DNA of 50,410 nucleotides, taken from contig CALIUY010000051.1 in the NCBI GenBank assembly GCA_938048455.1, positions 1 to 50,410 of the forward strand, in the 5' to 3' direction. Shown here in pieces: positions 31,621 through 39,788 of this stretch (positions are counted from its first letter, which is position 1; the number at the start of each line of letters is the position of its first letter). Made by a program: the position numbers and the translations under genes. The notes beneath the pieces were generated by a model that was not told where the DNA came from, made no database searches, and saw only the letters and a list, made by a program, of their open reading frames with translations. Source of the DNA: an uncultured Desulfobacterales bacterium (lineage in GTDB: Bacteria; Desulfobacterota; Desulfobacteria; Desulfobacterales; SpSt-501).

Positions 31621-32631
31621 TCAGGCGGCGGTGGCCCGCCGCGCTCCGGCGGCGGCAAGCTCGAGAAAGAGGGTTTCGAGGATCCCCCGCGGGTTCACGT
31701 TGCCGGCGAGCCGGCGCTCGGCCTGCCGGATCGCGCTCCAGGCCCGAAGCGCAAACTCCTCGGGAAGCCTGCCCGCGGCGGCCTCGAGCTCGGCGCGCAG
31801 GTCGCGGTTCCACACGCGCTCCGGCTCGACCCTCACCACCGCGAGATCCCGCACCCAGGAGGCGCAAAGAGCCAGAAGATCCTCGATCTCCGCACGGCCG
31901 CGGGAGAACTCCGCCGCCAGCACCAGCGCCCGCAGCGGCGGGCTTCCGGCCAGCCCGGCCAGCCCGGCCAGCAAGCGGCGTCGTCTTTCCATCCATCCCG
32001 CGCCTCGCATGGCGAGCGCCCGGGTGACGCTGCCGCCGGCCATGGCGGCGATGAGTTCCGCCTCCTCCGCCGGCACCCCGTGAGCCCGCTCGAGGATCGC
32101 CGCCAGATGGCGCGCGGCGATCGGCTTGAAGCGCAGCTGCCGGCAGCGCGAGACGATCGTCGGCAGTAGATCCGCCCCCTGGGGGGCGGTGAGCACGATC
32201 ACCGTCCGCTCGGGCGGCTCCTCGAGCGCTTTCAAGAGCGCGTTGGCCGCGTGGGGGTTCAGGCGCTCGGCCCCCGCGAGAAGCGCCACACGATAGCGCC
32301 CCTCGTAAGGCCGCAGGGCGAGCTCCCGGCACAGCTCGCGCACCTGGTCGATGCGGAACTCTTTTCCCGCCGGTTCGAGCACCCGCACGTCGGGGTGCAG
32401 GCCGGAGGCGATCCTGCGGCAGCAGGAGCAGGCACCGCAGGCGTCCCCTCCGGAAAGACCTTCCTGCGCCGTACAGTTCAGGGCCATGGCGAAGGCGCGG
32501 GCCGCCGTGCGTTTGCCCACGCCTTCGATCCCGGTGAAGAGCAGGGCCTGCGGGAGATTGCCCCGGCGGAGAAAGCAGCGGAGGGTCCGGATGACGCGGT
32601 CCTGGTCGATGATGGCGTCGAATCCGGGCAG
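31621..32631 (-). CDS. holB: DNA polymerase III delta-prime subunit, CTG start
   Basis: 336 residues when begun at CTG 32631. Motifs: FDAIIDQDRVIRTLR, LLFTGIEGVGKRT (P-loop-like), zinc-module cysteines in CGACSCCRR, LLKALEEPPE, and IVSRCRQLRF (SRC motif). It is a clamp-loader component of the replicative polymerase. Between the in-frame upstream TGA and a GTG inside the P-loop (32520) there is no ATG, GTG or TTG. CTG at 32631 has AGAAGGAAG 6 bases before it and follows the HU stop by one base, and gives the family N-terminus. A rare CTG start or a sequence error are the options. Downstream is ricT. Confidence 0.88.
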   Translation of the reverse strand: MPGFDAIIDQDRVIRTLRCFLRRGNLPQALLFTGIEGVGKRTAARAFAMALNCTAQEGLSGGDACGACSCCRRIASGLHPDVRVLEPAGKEFRIDQVRELCRELALRPYEGRYRVALLAGAERLNPHAANALLKALEEPPERTVIVLTAPQGADLLPTIVSRCRQLRFKPIAARHLAAILERAHGVPAEEAELIAAMAGGSVTRALAMRGAGWMERRRRLLAGLAGLAGSPPLRALVLAAEFSRGRAEIEDLLALCASWVRDLAVVRVEPERVWNRDLRAELEAAAGRLPEEFALRAWSAIRQAERRLAGNVNPRGILETLFLELAAAGARRATAA

Positions 32632-32632
32632 T

Positions 32633-32920
32633 TCAGGCTTCCTTCTGGGAGTCCACCCGTTCCTTGAGCTCTTTGCCCGACTTGAAGAACGGAAGTTTCT
32701 TGGGGCGGATGGTCACCTTGTCGCCGGTCTTCGGGTTTCGTCCCACGTAGCTTTTGTATTCCTTCACGAAAAAGCTGCACAGCCCGCGGATCTCGACCCG
32801 CTCCCCGCGGGCGAGCGCATCGGCCATGTGATCGAAGAAGATCTGGACCACCTGGGCGGCTTCCGCCTTCGAGATGTTCGCTTCCGTCTTCAGCGCGGAG
32901 ATGAGCTCCAGCTTGTTCAT
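32633..32920 (-). CDS. HU/IHF-family DNA-bending protein
   Basis: 95 residues with the HU/IHF fold: MNKLELISALK, a dimer-core helix, EIRGLCSFFVKEYKS, and the beta-arm RNPKTGDKVTIRPKKLPFFKSGK. The RNPKTG arm with Pro is typical. IHF-beta versus HU cannot be decided from this sequence alone. It bends DNA and is often needed for sigma54 activation, of interest given two sigma54 promoters in the window. First gene of the HU-holB-ricT-metG unit, with a strong promoter at 32961-32990 and GGAGGAGGG before the ATG. Confidence 0.92.
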   Translation of the reverse strand: MNKLELISALKTEANISKAEAAQVVQIFFDHMADALARGERVEIRGLCSFFVKEYKSYVGRNPKTGDKVTIRPKKLPFFKSGKELKERVDSQKEA

Positions 32921-32960
32921 GCACCCTCCTCCCGACCGGTCGGCTCCCGATCGAGTTTTG

Positions 32961-32990
32961 CTTATATTCCCGATGTCTACTCACTGTCAA
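32961..32990 (-). promoter_or_regulatory. strong sigma70 promoter of HU-holB-ricT-metG
   Basis: TTGACA (32990-32985), 18-base spacer, TATAAG (32966-32961), about 40 bases upstream of the HU start codon and just after the NusG-like gene stop. Confidence 0.75.
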
Positions 32991-32994
32991 GCCG

Positions 32995-33522
32995 TCAGCC
33001 CAGAACGGGCGGCAGAAGCTCGAGGTCCTCCTCGTTCACCTCCACGGCGGCGAACTGGCCGAGGGCCTCGATGTGCACCATCACCCGACCGGCGCCGCGG
33101 TAGCGCACAAAGGAGCCCGTGACGCCGGCCAACGGGCCGCGCACGACCATCACGCGGTCGCCGTGCTTGAGCCGGAAGCCGGTGGCGATCGGCAGCTCCG
33201 AGGCGACCATGATCCTCAGCGAGGCGATCGTCTCCTCGGCCACGGGAACCGGACCCGAGCGCGTCCCGACCAGTTTCACGACCCCCGCGGTCTTGACGAT
33301 CTCAAGATGCGTGTGCGGGTGCAGGTCGGTGTGGATGAAGAGGTAGCCGGGAAAGAGGGGCACTTCGATCATCAAGCGCCGGTCGCGCCGGGCGCTCTTC
33401 TTCTTGACCCGCGGCAGAAAGACTTCCATCCGCTTTTTGAGCAACCCCTCGTGCACCACCTGCTCGTGGCGGCTTTTCGTGTGCAGCACGTACCATTGCC
33501 GCGCCAGTCGCTTGTCCTCCAT
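32995..33522 (-). CDS. NusG/RfaH-like specialised elongation factor
   Basis: 175 residues with an N-terminal NGN domain (QWYVLHTKSRHEQVV, FPGYLFIHTD) and a C-terminal KOW motif (LKHGDRVMVVRGPLAGVTG). It differs from housekeeping NusG and resembles RfaH/UpxY/LoaP-type factors, which help polymerase through long polysaccharide operons. In the minus direction it follows lptD by 54 bases, and HU lies beyond. Its target operon is not evident in the window. Confidence 0.82.
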   Translation of the reverse strand: MEDKRLARQWYVLHTKSRHEQVVHEGLLKKRMEVFLPRVKKKSARRDRRLMIEVPLFPGYLFIHTDLHPHTHLEIVKTAGVVKLVGTRSGPVPVAEETIASLRIMVASELPIATGFRLKHGDRVMVVRGPLAGVTGSFVRYRGAGRVMVHIEALGQFAAVEVNEEDLELLPPVLG

Positions 33523-33576
33523 GTGCCACCCGTTTCCCCGTCGCGCGGAGATACCGCCGCCGGGAAGGATTTCCCT

Positions 33577-35937
33577 TCAGAAACCGAATTCCCCGATGCC
33601 CTTCAGGCGGATGCGGATGCGGACCCCCAGGTCTTCCTCCTCGAGGCCGAAGAGGGCCTCGATCGCCCAGCAGGGGGTGTCGTAGACGAACCCCAGCCCG
33701 TAGGCCGGGGAACGTCCGCTTTCGATGTCGCGCTCGTAGCTTCCCAGAAGGCTCAAGCGTTCGCTCACGGAAACGCGGCCGTCCAGCCGGAGGCTGTGGA
33801 TGCGACGGATCTCCGTCGTCTTCTGCGGCTCGAGGATCTGGCCGTACTCGTACTCGTCGTTTTTGTCGTCCTTCGAGGTGTCCCGGTCCCAACGGTGGGA
33901 AAGAAAGAGGTGGTTTCCCCGGCGCTCTCCGACCCGCAGGCCGAGCGCGCTGCGGTCGATCCCCTGCGTGTGCGGGTTCCAGGCGATCTCCTGCTCGAGC
34001 CGCACGGGGTCGAGGATCCAAAGCTCGGCCCGGCTGGTCACGGCCGAAAAGGGCTCCCGGTGGCGGGCAAAGTCGTAGTCCTGGCGCATCCGCCAGCGCA
34101 GGAGGTCCCGGTAGAGCGCGGGTTCCGCCTGCGGCGGATCGCTCGCCTCGGCCGCGGCCGCCATCCTCACGGGTGTTTCCGGACGCATCCGGGCGGTGAA
34201 GGTCTGGGTGACGGCGCAGCTCACGCGGTTGCGGTTCTCGATCCGGTCGCGGGAGTCGATGTGCGGCAGCCGCTCTTGGGCGGCCTCGGGGACGTAGGTG
34301 TGGGCGATCTCGGGCGCCACACGGTGCCGCAGGCGCTCGAGGCGCTCCCCGCCCGGGTGGTAGAGCCGGTAGAGCTCGGTTCCGAGGACGAGGCGCGTGT
34401 CGTAGAGCCCGCGGTGGAAGTACTCGTCCTCGGACCAGGCCGCACCCTCTTGCGTCGCATACTGCTGCCAGAGGGTTTGGCGGAAGCCGACGGAAGGCTC
34501 GACCGTGAGATAAGGGAAAAGGGACCAGGGAAGATAGAGCCGCGGCCAGAGGTCGGTCCGTTGCACGCCGAAACCGCGCCGGCGATAGAAATGGTCGTAC
34601 TCCGAGCTCAAGCTGAAGTGCAGCGGGCTTTCGAGCGCCTGCTGTTTCGGGGCGGAGAAGACGACGACGGGCAGCCGCTGGGTCGTCTCCTTGCGGTTTT
34701 GCCCTTTTCTCACGTCGTCGTAGAGGATCGCCCCCCCGCTCAGGCTGGCGCTGCGGAAACCGCGGCTCACCCAGAGGCGGTTGACGCGCACGGGGTCGTC
34801 GAAATCGTCGATCGTGCGGCCCAAAAATTCCCGGAAGAGGGACTCCGAATCCCTCCAGCCCATCGGCCCCGATTTGAAAAGCCGCAGGTAGTCCTGGTCG
34901 CTCAACAGATCGAGGTCGAGCCGGGCGAAGGCGCCGGCGGCGAGCGGCCCGGTGTGGCTCGCCCGCAGCCAGTAGCGGTCGCGGTTGGGCCGCAGGTAAA
35001 CGCCCGAAGGGTCCGTATAGCCCCAGTCGGAGCTCGCATCGCCTTTGCCGTCGTCGACCCGCCGGTCGTGGAGAACGTCGAAGAGGAGGGCCCCTTTGGT
35101 GTCGCGGTCGAGATAATAACGGAACTCCACCCCCGGCCGCAGACCGCGCGCGGTCATCCCCTCCACGAAAAAGGTCAAATCCCGCTGGTCGTCGATCGCC
35201 CAGAAGTAGGGCTGGCTGTAAAAGGCCCCCTTGCGGCGGCTGTAGCCCATCTCCGGGAAAAGAAAGCCGCTCTGGCGCTTGTTCCGCGCCGGAAAGGAGA
35301 CAAAGGGCGCGTAGAAGAGGGGGAAGTCGCGCACGTGCAGGAGCGCATGCCAGGCGGTTCCCGCGCCGTCCTCGCGCACGCGGATGTCGCGGCCGGAGAT
35401 CTTCCAGTCGGGCGGGGATCCCTCGCAGGTGGTGATCTCGCCGGCAGGAATGCGGTAGAGATCCGGGCCCGTCTTCTCGATCCGCTCGCCGCGGATGCGG
35501 TAGTTGTTTTCGCGGAGGAAGACTTCGGCCTGGTCGAGCCGGCCTGTTTCGTTTCCAAGATCGAAGAGGAGCCGCTCGCCGCGGGACTCATCCTGCCCGG
35601 CGCGCAGGACGACGTTGCCCTCGGCCTCGAGGAGGCCCGTCCGACGGTGGTAGCGCATGCGCTCGGCCTCGATCGCGCGGTCCAGCCGCCAGAGGACGAC
35701 CTCTCCCTCGGCTTCGAGGATCCCCTCGTTTCGGTCTTCGCGCAGCCGTCCGGCCTCGATCTCCCAGGGGATTTCCGCGGAGGCCTCCTGCGAGAGAAAC
35801 GGCCCCTGGGCTAGGCCCGCGCCGCAAAGCGCCAGAATGAGGAGCGCCGCGAGCAGGCCGACCCCGAGCGCCGAGCCCCTGCTTTGCCTTTGGACGCCGA
35901 AAACGGCGGCCGGGCCTGCTTTCCGGGAGCGGCTCAT
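33577..35937 (-). CDS. lptD: LPS-assembly outer membrane protein LptD
   Basis: 786 residues. Signal peptide (hydrophobic 15-32, cleavage near GLAQ), OstA/LptA-like domain (about 45-160, with repeated EGEVVL and LEAEGNVVLRAG units), then an LptD beta-barrel domain (FYAPFVSFPARNKRQSGFLFPEMGYS and later amphipathic strands), ending in FGF, an aromatic end fitting BAM recognition. It inserts LPS into the outer leaflet with LptE. ATG 35937 is chosen with GGAGGA 11 bases upstream; 36012 is a possible earlier start. It is divergent from surE with overlapping promoter elements. Confidence 0.9.
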   Translation of the reverse strand: MSRSRKAGPAAVFGVQRQSRGSALGVGLLAALLILALCGAGLAQGPFLSQEASAEIPWEIEAGRLREDRNEGILEAEGEVVLWRLDRAIEAERMRYHRRTGLLEAEGNVVLRAGQDESRGERLLFDLGNETGRLDQAEVFLRENNYRIRGERIEKTGPDLYRIPAGEITTCEGSPPDWKISGRDIRVREDGAGTAWHALLHVRDFPLFYAPFVSFPARNKRQSGFLFPEMGYSRRKGAFYSQPYFWAIDDQRDLTFFVEGMTARGLRPGVEFRYYLDRDTKGALLFDVLHDRRVDDGKGDASSDWGYTDPSGVYLRPNRDRYWLRASHTGPLAAGAFARLDLDLLSDQDYLRLFKSGPMGWRDSESLFREFLGRTIDDFDDPVRVNRLWVSRGFRSASLSGGAILYDDVRKGQNRKETTQRLPVVVFSAPKQQALESPLHFSLSSEYDHFYRRRGFGVQRTDLWPRLYLPWSLFPYLTVEPSVGFRQTLWQQYATQEGAAWSEDEYFHRGLYDTRLVLGTELYRLYHPGGERLERLRHRVAPEIAHTYVPEAAQERLPHIDSRDRIENRNRVSCAVTQTFTARMRPETPVRMAAAAEASDPPQAEPALYRDLLRWRMRQDYDFARHREPFSAVTSRAELWILDPVRLEQEIAWNPHTQGIDRSALGLRVGERRGNHLFLSHRWDRDTSKDDKNDEYEYGQILEPQKTTEIRRIHSLRLDGRVSVSERLSLLGSYERDIESGRSPAYGLGFVYDTPCWAIEALFGLEEEDLGVRIRIRLKGIGEFGF

Positions 35938-36004
35938 GGACGGCGGTTCCTCCAGGGGTGGTGCTTCCCGGCGAGGGGGAGCGAGGCCCCGAACCCCTGC
36001 ACCC

Positions 36005-36056
36005 TTGCGCACCGACGGGGACTTCGCTATAAAGCGAAGGAGGGCTCAAAAGTCAA
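36005..36056. promoter_or_regulatory. overlapping divergent promoters of surE and lptD with a palindrome
   Basis: Plus strand: TTGCGC (36005-36010), 17 bases, TATAAA (36028-36033), toward surE. Minus strand: TTGACT (36056-36051), 17 bases, TTTATA (36033-36028), toward lptD. Both use the same -10 region. That region lies within a perfect palindrome, CTTCGCT 36022-36028 and AGCGAAG 36033-36039, which could be an operator. Confidence 0.55.
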
Positions 36057-36069
36057 GATATTGTTTCGC

Positions 36070-36840
36070 ATGGATATTTTGCTGACCAACGACGATGGAA
36101 TCCTGGCCCCGGGGCTGCGCGCCCTTTCCGCCGCGCTCGCTCCGACGCACGCCGTGACCCTGGTCGCCCCCGACCGCGAACGAACCGCCGTGAGCCACGC
36201 GATCACCCTGCACCAGCCCCTGCGGGCGGAACGGGTCGTGGAAAACGGCGGTCCCCCGGCCTTTGCCGTGAACGGGACTCCGGCCGACTGCGTCAAGCTC
36301 GCGCTCCTCGATCTTCTCGGCCGCACTCCCGATCTCGTGATTTCGGGCCTGAACCGGGGGGCGAACGTCGGGGTGAACATCCTCTACTCCGGGACGGTCG
36401 CCGCCGCGCGCGAGGCGGCCCTGCGGGGGATCCCGGCGATCGCCGCCTCGATCGCCCTCGGGGCGCCCTATCCGCCCGAGCGGGCCGCGGCGTTCATCGC
36501 GCGGCTGGTTTCGCTTCTTGCCCGGCGGCCGCTGCCGCCGCGCACCCTGCTCAATGTCAATTTCCCCGCCGTCCCCTGGGAGGAGATCGCCGGCGTGCGT
36601 CCGAGCCGCCAGGGGCTTGCCCTTTTCGCCGAGTACGTCGAAAAACGCTTCGACCCCCGGCAGCAGCCCTACTATTGGCAGGGCGCCGACACCCAGAGCT
36701 TCGAGGACGACCCGGAGGTCGACGGTGCCGCGCTGCGCCGCCGCTTCATCGTGGTGACCCCCATTTCCTGCGACGCGACCGACTACCGGATGCTCTCGGA
36801 GCTCAGCTCCTGGGACCTCGGCCGTGCGGCGGACGTGTAG
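36070..36840 (+). CDS. surE: 5'/3'-nucleotidase SurE
   Basis: 256 residues. N-terminal MDILLTNDDGILAPG holds the metal-binding Asp pair. VAPDRERTAVSHAITL, NGTPADCVKLAL and SGLNRGANVGVNILYSGTVAAAREA are SurE signatures. It is a metal-dependent nucleoside monophosphatase. The start is fixed by the NDDG motif position; the ribosome binding site is weak. tmk follows after 9 bases. Confidence 0.95.
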   Translation: MDILLTNDDGILAPGLRALSAALAPTHAVTLVAPDRERTAVSHAITLHQPLRAERVVENGGPPAFAVNGTPADCVKLALLDLLGRTPDLVISGLNRGANVGVNILYSGTVAAAREAALRGIPAIAASIALGAPYPPERAAAFIARLVSLLARRPLPPRTLLNVNFPAVPWEEIAGVRPSRQGLALFAEYVEKRFDPRQQPYYWQGADTQSFEDDPEVDGAALRRRFIVVTPISCDATDYRMLSELSSWDLGRAADV

Positions 36841-36849
36841 GCGGTCCCC

Positions 36850-37524
36850 ATGGCATCGCCGAGACCGCTCTTCCTCACCTTCGAGGGCGGAGAGGGGGCC
36901 GGCAAGACGACCCAGATCCTCCACGTCGCCGCCTTCCTGAACGCCCGTGGGCGAAGCTGCCTGCTCACCCGCGAGCCCGGCGGGACCGATATCGGAAGGA
37001 AGATCCGCGCTCTCCTTCTCGACCCCGGCCATGCGGCGATGGCCCCGCTCACGGAGTTGCTGCTTTACATGGCCGACCGCGCCGAGCACATCGAACGCGT
37101 CATCCGGCCCGCGCTCGCCGCGGGGCGGACGGTGCTCTGCGACCGCTTCTTCGATGCGACCGTGGTCTACCAGGGCGCGGCCCGAGGACTTTCCATGGAG
37201 TGGGCCGAGAGCCTGCACGAGCTCGTCTTCTCCGGGCTGCGGCCGGATCTGACCCTGCTCCTCGATCTTCCGCCCGAGGTGGGGCTTGCGCGCGCGCGGC
37301 GCCAGATGGAAAAGGGAGGGCGGGCCGCTCGCGAGGGGCGCTTCGAAAACGAGGATCTTTCCTTCCACCGCCGGGTGCGCGAAGGCTACCTCGAGCTTGC
37401 GCGCCGCCGGCCGGAGCGCTTTCGCGTGATCGACGCCGGCCGCGGCGAGGCGGAGGTCAAGGAGGATCTGCTGCGGGCGCTCGCGGAGTTCCTGGATCTT
37501 CCGCCGGCGGAGGGGAGGCGGTGA
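36850..37524 (+). CDS. tmk: thymidylate kinase
   Basis: 224 residues. P-loop FEGGEGAGKTTQ, TREPGGT, DRFFDATVVYQG (DR motif) and a C-terminal lid region (REGRFENEDLSFHRRVREGY) are present. It phosphorylates dTMP to dTDP. Its stop overlaps the GTG start of the CysK-CysRS-like fusion by 4 bases. In related bacteria tmk often lies beside holB; here holB is elsewhere, in the HU operon. Confidence 0.95.
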   Translation: MASPRPLFLTFEGGEGAGKTTQILHVAAFLNARGRSCLLTREPGGTDIGRKIRALLLDPGHAAMAPLTELLLYMADRAEHIERVIRPALAAGRTVLCDRFFDATVVYQGAARGLSMEWAESLHELVFSGLRPDLTLLLDLPPEVGLARARRQMEKGGRAAREGRFENEDLSFHRRVREGYLELARRRPERFRVIDAGRGEAEVKEDLLRALAEFLDLPPAEGRR

Positions 37525-39788
37525 AGGGGCAATTTCCGCTCAGGGGGACGAGCCTCCTCGAGGCGATCGGCAACACGCCGCTCGTCGAGATCCGCCGTCT
37601 GAACCCCCACCCGCGGGTGCGGATCTTCGCCAAGCTCGAGTATCTGAACCCGGGGGGCTCGATCAAGGACCGGCCCGCGCTGGCGATGATCGAGGCCGCC
37701 GAGCGCTCCGGCGAGCTCACGCGCGAGAAGATCGTGATCGAGGCGACGAGCGGCAACACCGGCATCGGCCTGGCGCTCGTCTGCGCCGTGAAGGGCTACC
37801 GGCTCTTGCTCGCCATGTCCGAGGCCGTGAGCCTCGAGCGGCGGCGCATCCTGCAGGCGCGCGGCGCCGAGATCCTCCTCACCCCCGGCCACCTCGGCAC
37901 CGACGGGGCGATCGAGGAGGTCTACCGCCTGGTGCGCGAGAACCCCGGCCGCTTCGTCGCCGTCGACCAGTACAACAACGAGGCGAACTGGAAGTCGCAT
38001 TACCACGGGACGGCCGAGGAGATCTGGCGCCAGACCGAGGGGCGGGTGACGGCCGTCGTCGCCGCCATGGGCACCACGGGTACCCTGATGGGGGTCTCGC
38101 GGCGGCTGAAGGAGCTCAACCCCGCGGTGCGCATCGTGGGGGTCGAGCCCTTCCTCGGGCATGCCATCCAGGGCCTGAAGAACCTGCGCGAGGCCTACAC
38201 GCCGGGGATCTACGAAAAGGAGCGGCTCGACGAAAAGATCAACGTCGAGGACGAGGAGGCCTTCGAGACCGCGCGACGGCTCGCCCGCGCGGAGGGCCTC
38301 TTCGTTGGCATGAGCAGCGGGGCGGCGATGGCCGGGGCCTTGCGCGTGGCGGCCGCGCTCGAAGCGGGCCTCGTGGTCGTCATTCTTCCCGACGGCGGGG
38401 AGCGCTACCTCAGCACCCCGCTCTTCGCCGCCGGGGAGGCGGTCGCCCTCCGGCTGCACAACACGTTTTCCCGCACCGTCGAGACGCTCTCGCCGGCGGT
38501 CCCCGGCCGGATCGCCGTGTACACGAGCGGTCCCAACCTGCAGCGGCCGCTTTCCCTCGGCGAGGCGCGGCGCTTCGTGGTCGCCGATCTGCTTTGCCGG
38601 GCGCTTCGGGCGCGGGGGCTCTCGGTGAAACAGGCGGTCGATCTGCCCGATCTCGACTCCGCCCCCGAGGGGACGGGGGAGCGGTTTCGCGGTCTCCTCG
38701 AGGTCCTGGGCGTGCGTCCGGCCGAAGTTCAGGTGCGCGCCAGCGAGCAGGGGGAGACGATGATCGCCCTGGTGCGGCGCCTGCTCGACAAAGGATTCGC
38801 CTACGAGAAGCTGCGTTCGGTTTATTTCGATCTCTCGCGCGCCCCCGGCTACGGCCGGCTCTCGGGGATCGACGCGGCCAAGGTGCGCGTGGGGGCGAGC
38901 GTCGATCTGAGCGACTACGAGAAACTCAACCCTCGCGACTTCGCGCTCTTGCGGCGCTGCCGGCTTTCCGACCTGAAGCGCGGCGCTTTCCTCAAGAGCC
39001 CCTGGGGCAACGTGCGGCCGGCCTGGCACCTGCAGACGGCGGCCGCGGCGTCGGCCGCGCTCGGCTTCGGCTTCGATCTCCATGTCGGAGCCCAGGAACT
39101 CCTCTTCCCCCACCACGAAAACGAAAACGCGATCGCCGAGGCCCTGACCGGGGCCCCTCTTGCGCGAAGCTGGCTGGCGGTCGCCCCCGTGACCGGAGAT
39201 GCCCCGACGGTGGAAGAGCTGCTCGCCGCCGGGGTCTCCGGCCGCAGCCTCCGCGCCTTCCTGCTCTCGCTCCACTATCGAAGGCCGCTTGCCTTCTCTT
39301 CGGAGAAGCTCGCCGCGACCGGACGGGGGCTCCGCCGGGTCGCGGGCTGTCTCTCCGCCCTGCGGGCGGTGGAGGCCGCCGGAGAGATCTCCCCGGAAGC
39401 CGACCAGCTCGCCTTCGACCTGCGCCAGGGCGTGCGCACGGCGATCGAGAACGACCTCGATCTGCCCCGGGCTTTCGCCGCGATCTTCAAGACCGTCCGC
39501 CGGGTCAACGCGCTCCTCTCCGCGGGGGGGCTTACCGTCCGCGGGGCGCGCCGGCTGCTCGAGGCCTTCGGCGAGCTGCAGGAGGTCCTGAATCTCTTCG
39601 ATGGCGGCGGATCCGGGGCGATTCCCGAGGAACTGCGATCGCTCATCGAGCGCCGTGCCCGCGCGCGGGCCGAAGGGGACTTCGAAACCGCCGACCGCCT
39701 GCGGGAGGAAATTCTGCGCCGGGGGTTGCGGGTCCAGGACGGCCCCCTCGGCAAATGCGGACCGCTGGAGGGAGAAGCGGCCTCGTGA
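37521..39788 (+). CDS. cysteine synthase fused to degenerate CysRS-like domain
   Basis: 755 residues, GTG start with GGAGGGGAGG upstream. Residues 1-320 are an O-acetylserine sulfhydrylase-type PLP enzyme: K49 in GGSIKDRPA, SGNTGIGLAL, GTTGTLMG and the SSGAAM segment are intact. Residues 330-755 align in order with cysteinyl-tRNA synthetase (VYTSGPN..., RPAWHLQT, ELLFPHHENENA, then a helical bundle), but the key motifs are gone. The CGPT zinc Cys is S336. HIGH is SLGE (345-348). The second zinc Cys (in WHIECS of CysRS) is Thr. KMSKS is absent. Only the PHHENE ligands remain. The CysRS part therefore probably cannot charge tRNA; it may bind tRNA, cysteine, or regulate the synthase. It overlaps tmk and the next gene by 4 bases each. 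Confidence 0.85.
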   Translation: MKGQFPLRGTSLLEAIGNTPLVEIRRLNPHPRVRIFAKLEYLNPGGSIKDRPALAMIEAAERSGELTREKIVIEATSGNTGIGLALVCAVKGYRLLLAMSEAVSLERRRILQARGAEILLTPGHLGTDGAIEEVYRLVRENPGRFVAVDQYNNEANWKSHYHGTAEEIWRQTEGRVTAVVAAMGTTGTLMGVSRRLKELNPAVRIVGVEPFLGHAIQGLKNLREAYTPGIYEKERLDEKINVEDEEAFETARRLARAEGLFVGMSSGAAMAGALRVAAALEAGLVVVILPDGGERYLSTPLFAAGEAVALRLHNTFSRTVETLSPAVPGRIAVYTSGPNLQRPLSLGEARRFVVADLLCRALRARGLSVKQAVDLPDLDSAPEGTGERFRGLLEVLGVRPAEVQVRASEQGETMIALVRRLLDKGFAYEKLRSVYFDLSRAPGYGRLSGIDAAKVRVGASVDLSDYEKLNPRDFALLRRCRLSDLKRGAFLKSPWGNVRPAWHLQTAAAASAALGFGFDLHVGAQELLFPHHENENAIAEALTGAPLARSWLAVAPVTGDAPTVEELLAAGVSGRSLRAFLLSLHYRRPLAFSSEKLAATGRGLRRVAGCLSALRAVEAAGEISPEADQLAFDLRQGVRTAIENDLDLPRAFAAIFKTVRRVNALLSAGGLTVRGARRLLEAFGELQEVLNLFDGGGSGAIPEELRSLIERRARARAEGDFETADRLREEILRRGLRVQDGPLGKCGPLEGEAAS

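Noticed and set aside
32478-32990. 170-codon minus-strand frame overlapping HU and holB
   Set aside because: Out of frame with both HU and holB, and its translation is low-complexity.
33073-35814. 913-codon plus-strand open frame
   Set aside because: Antisense to lptD and the NusG-like gene, with no ribosome binding site or motif.
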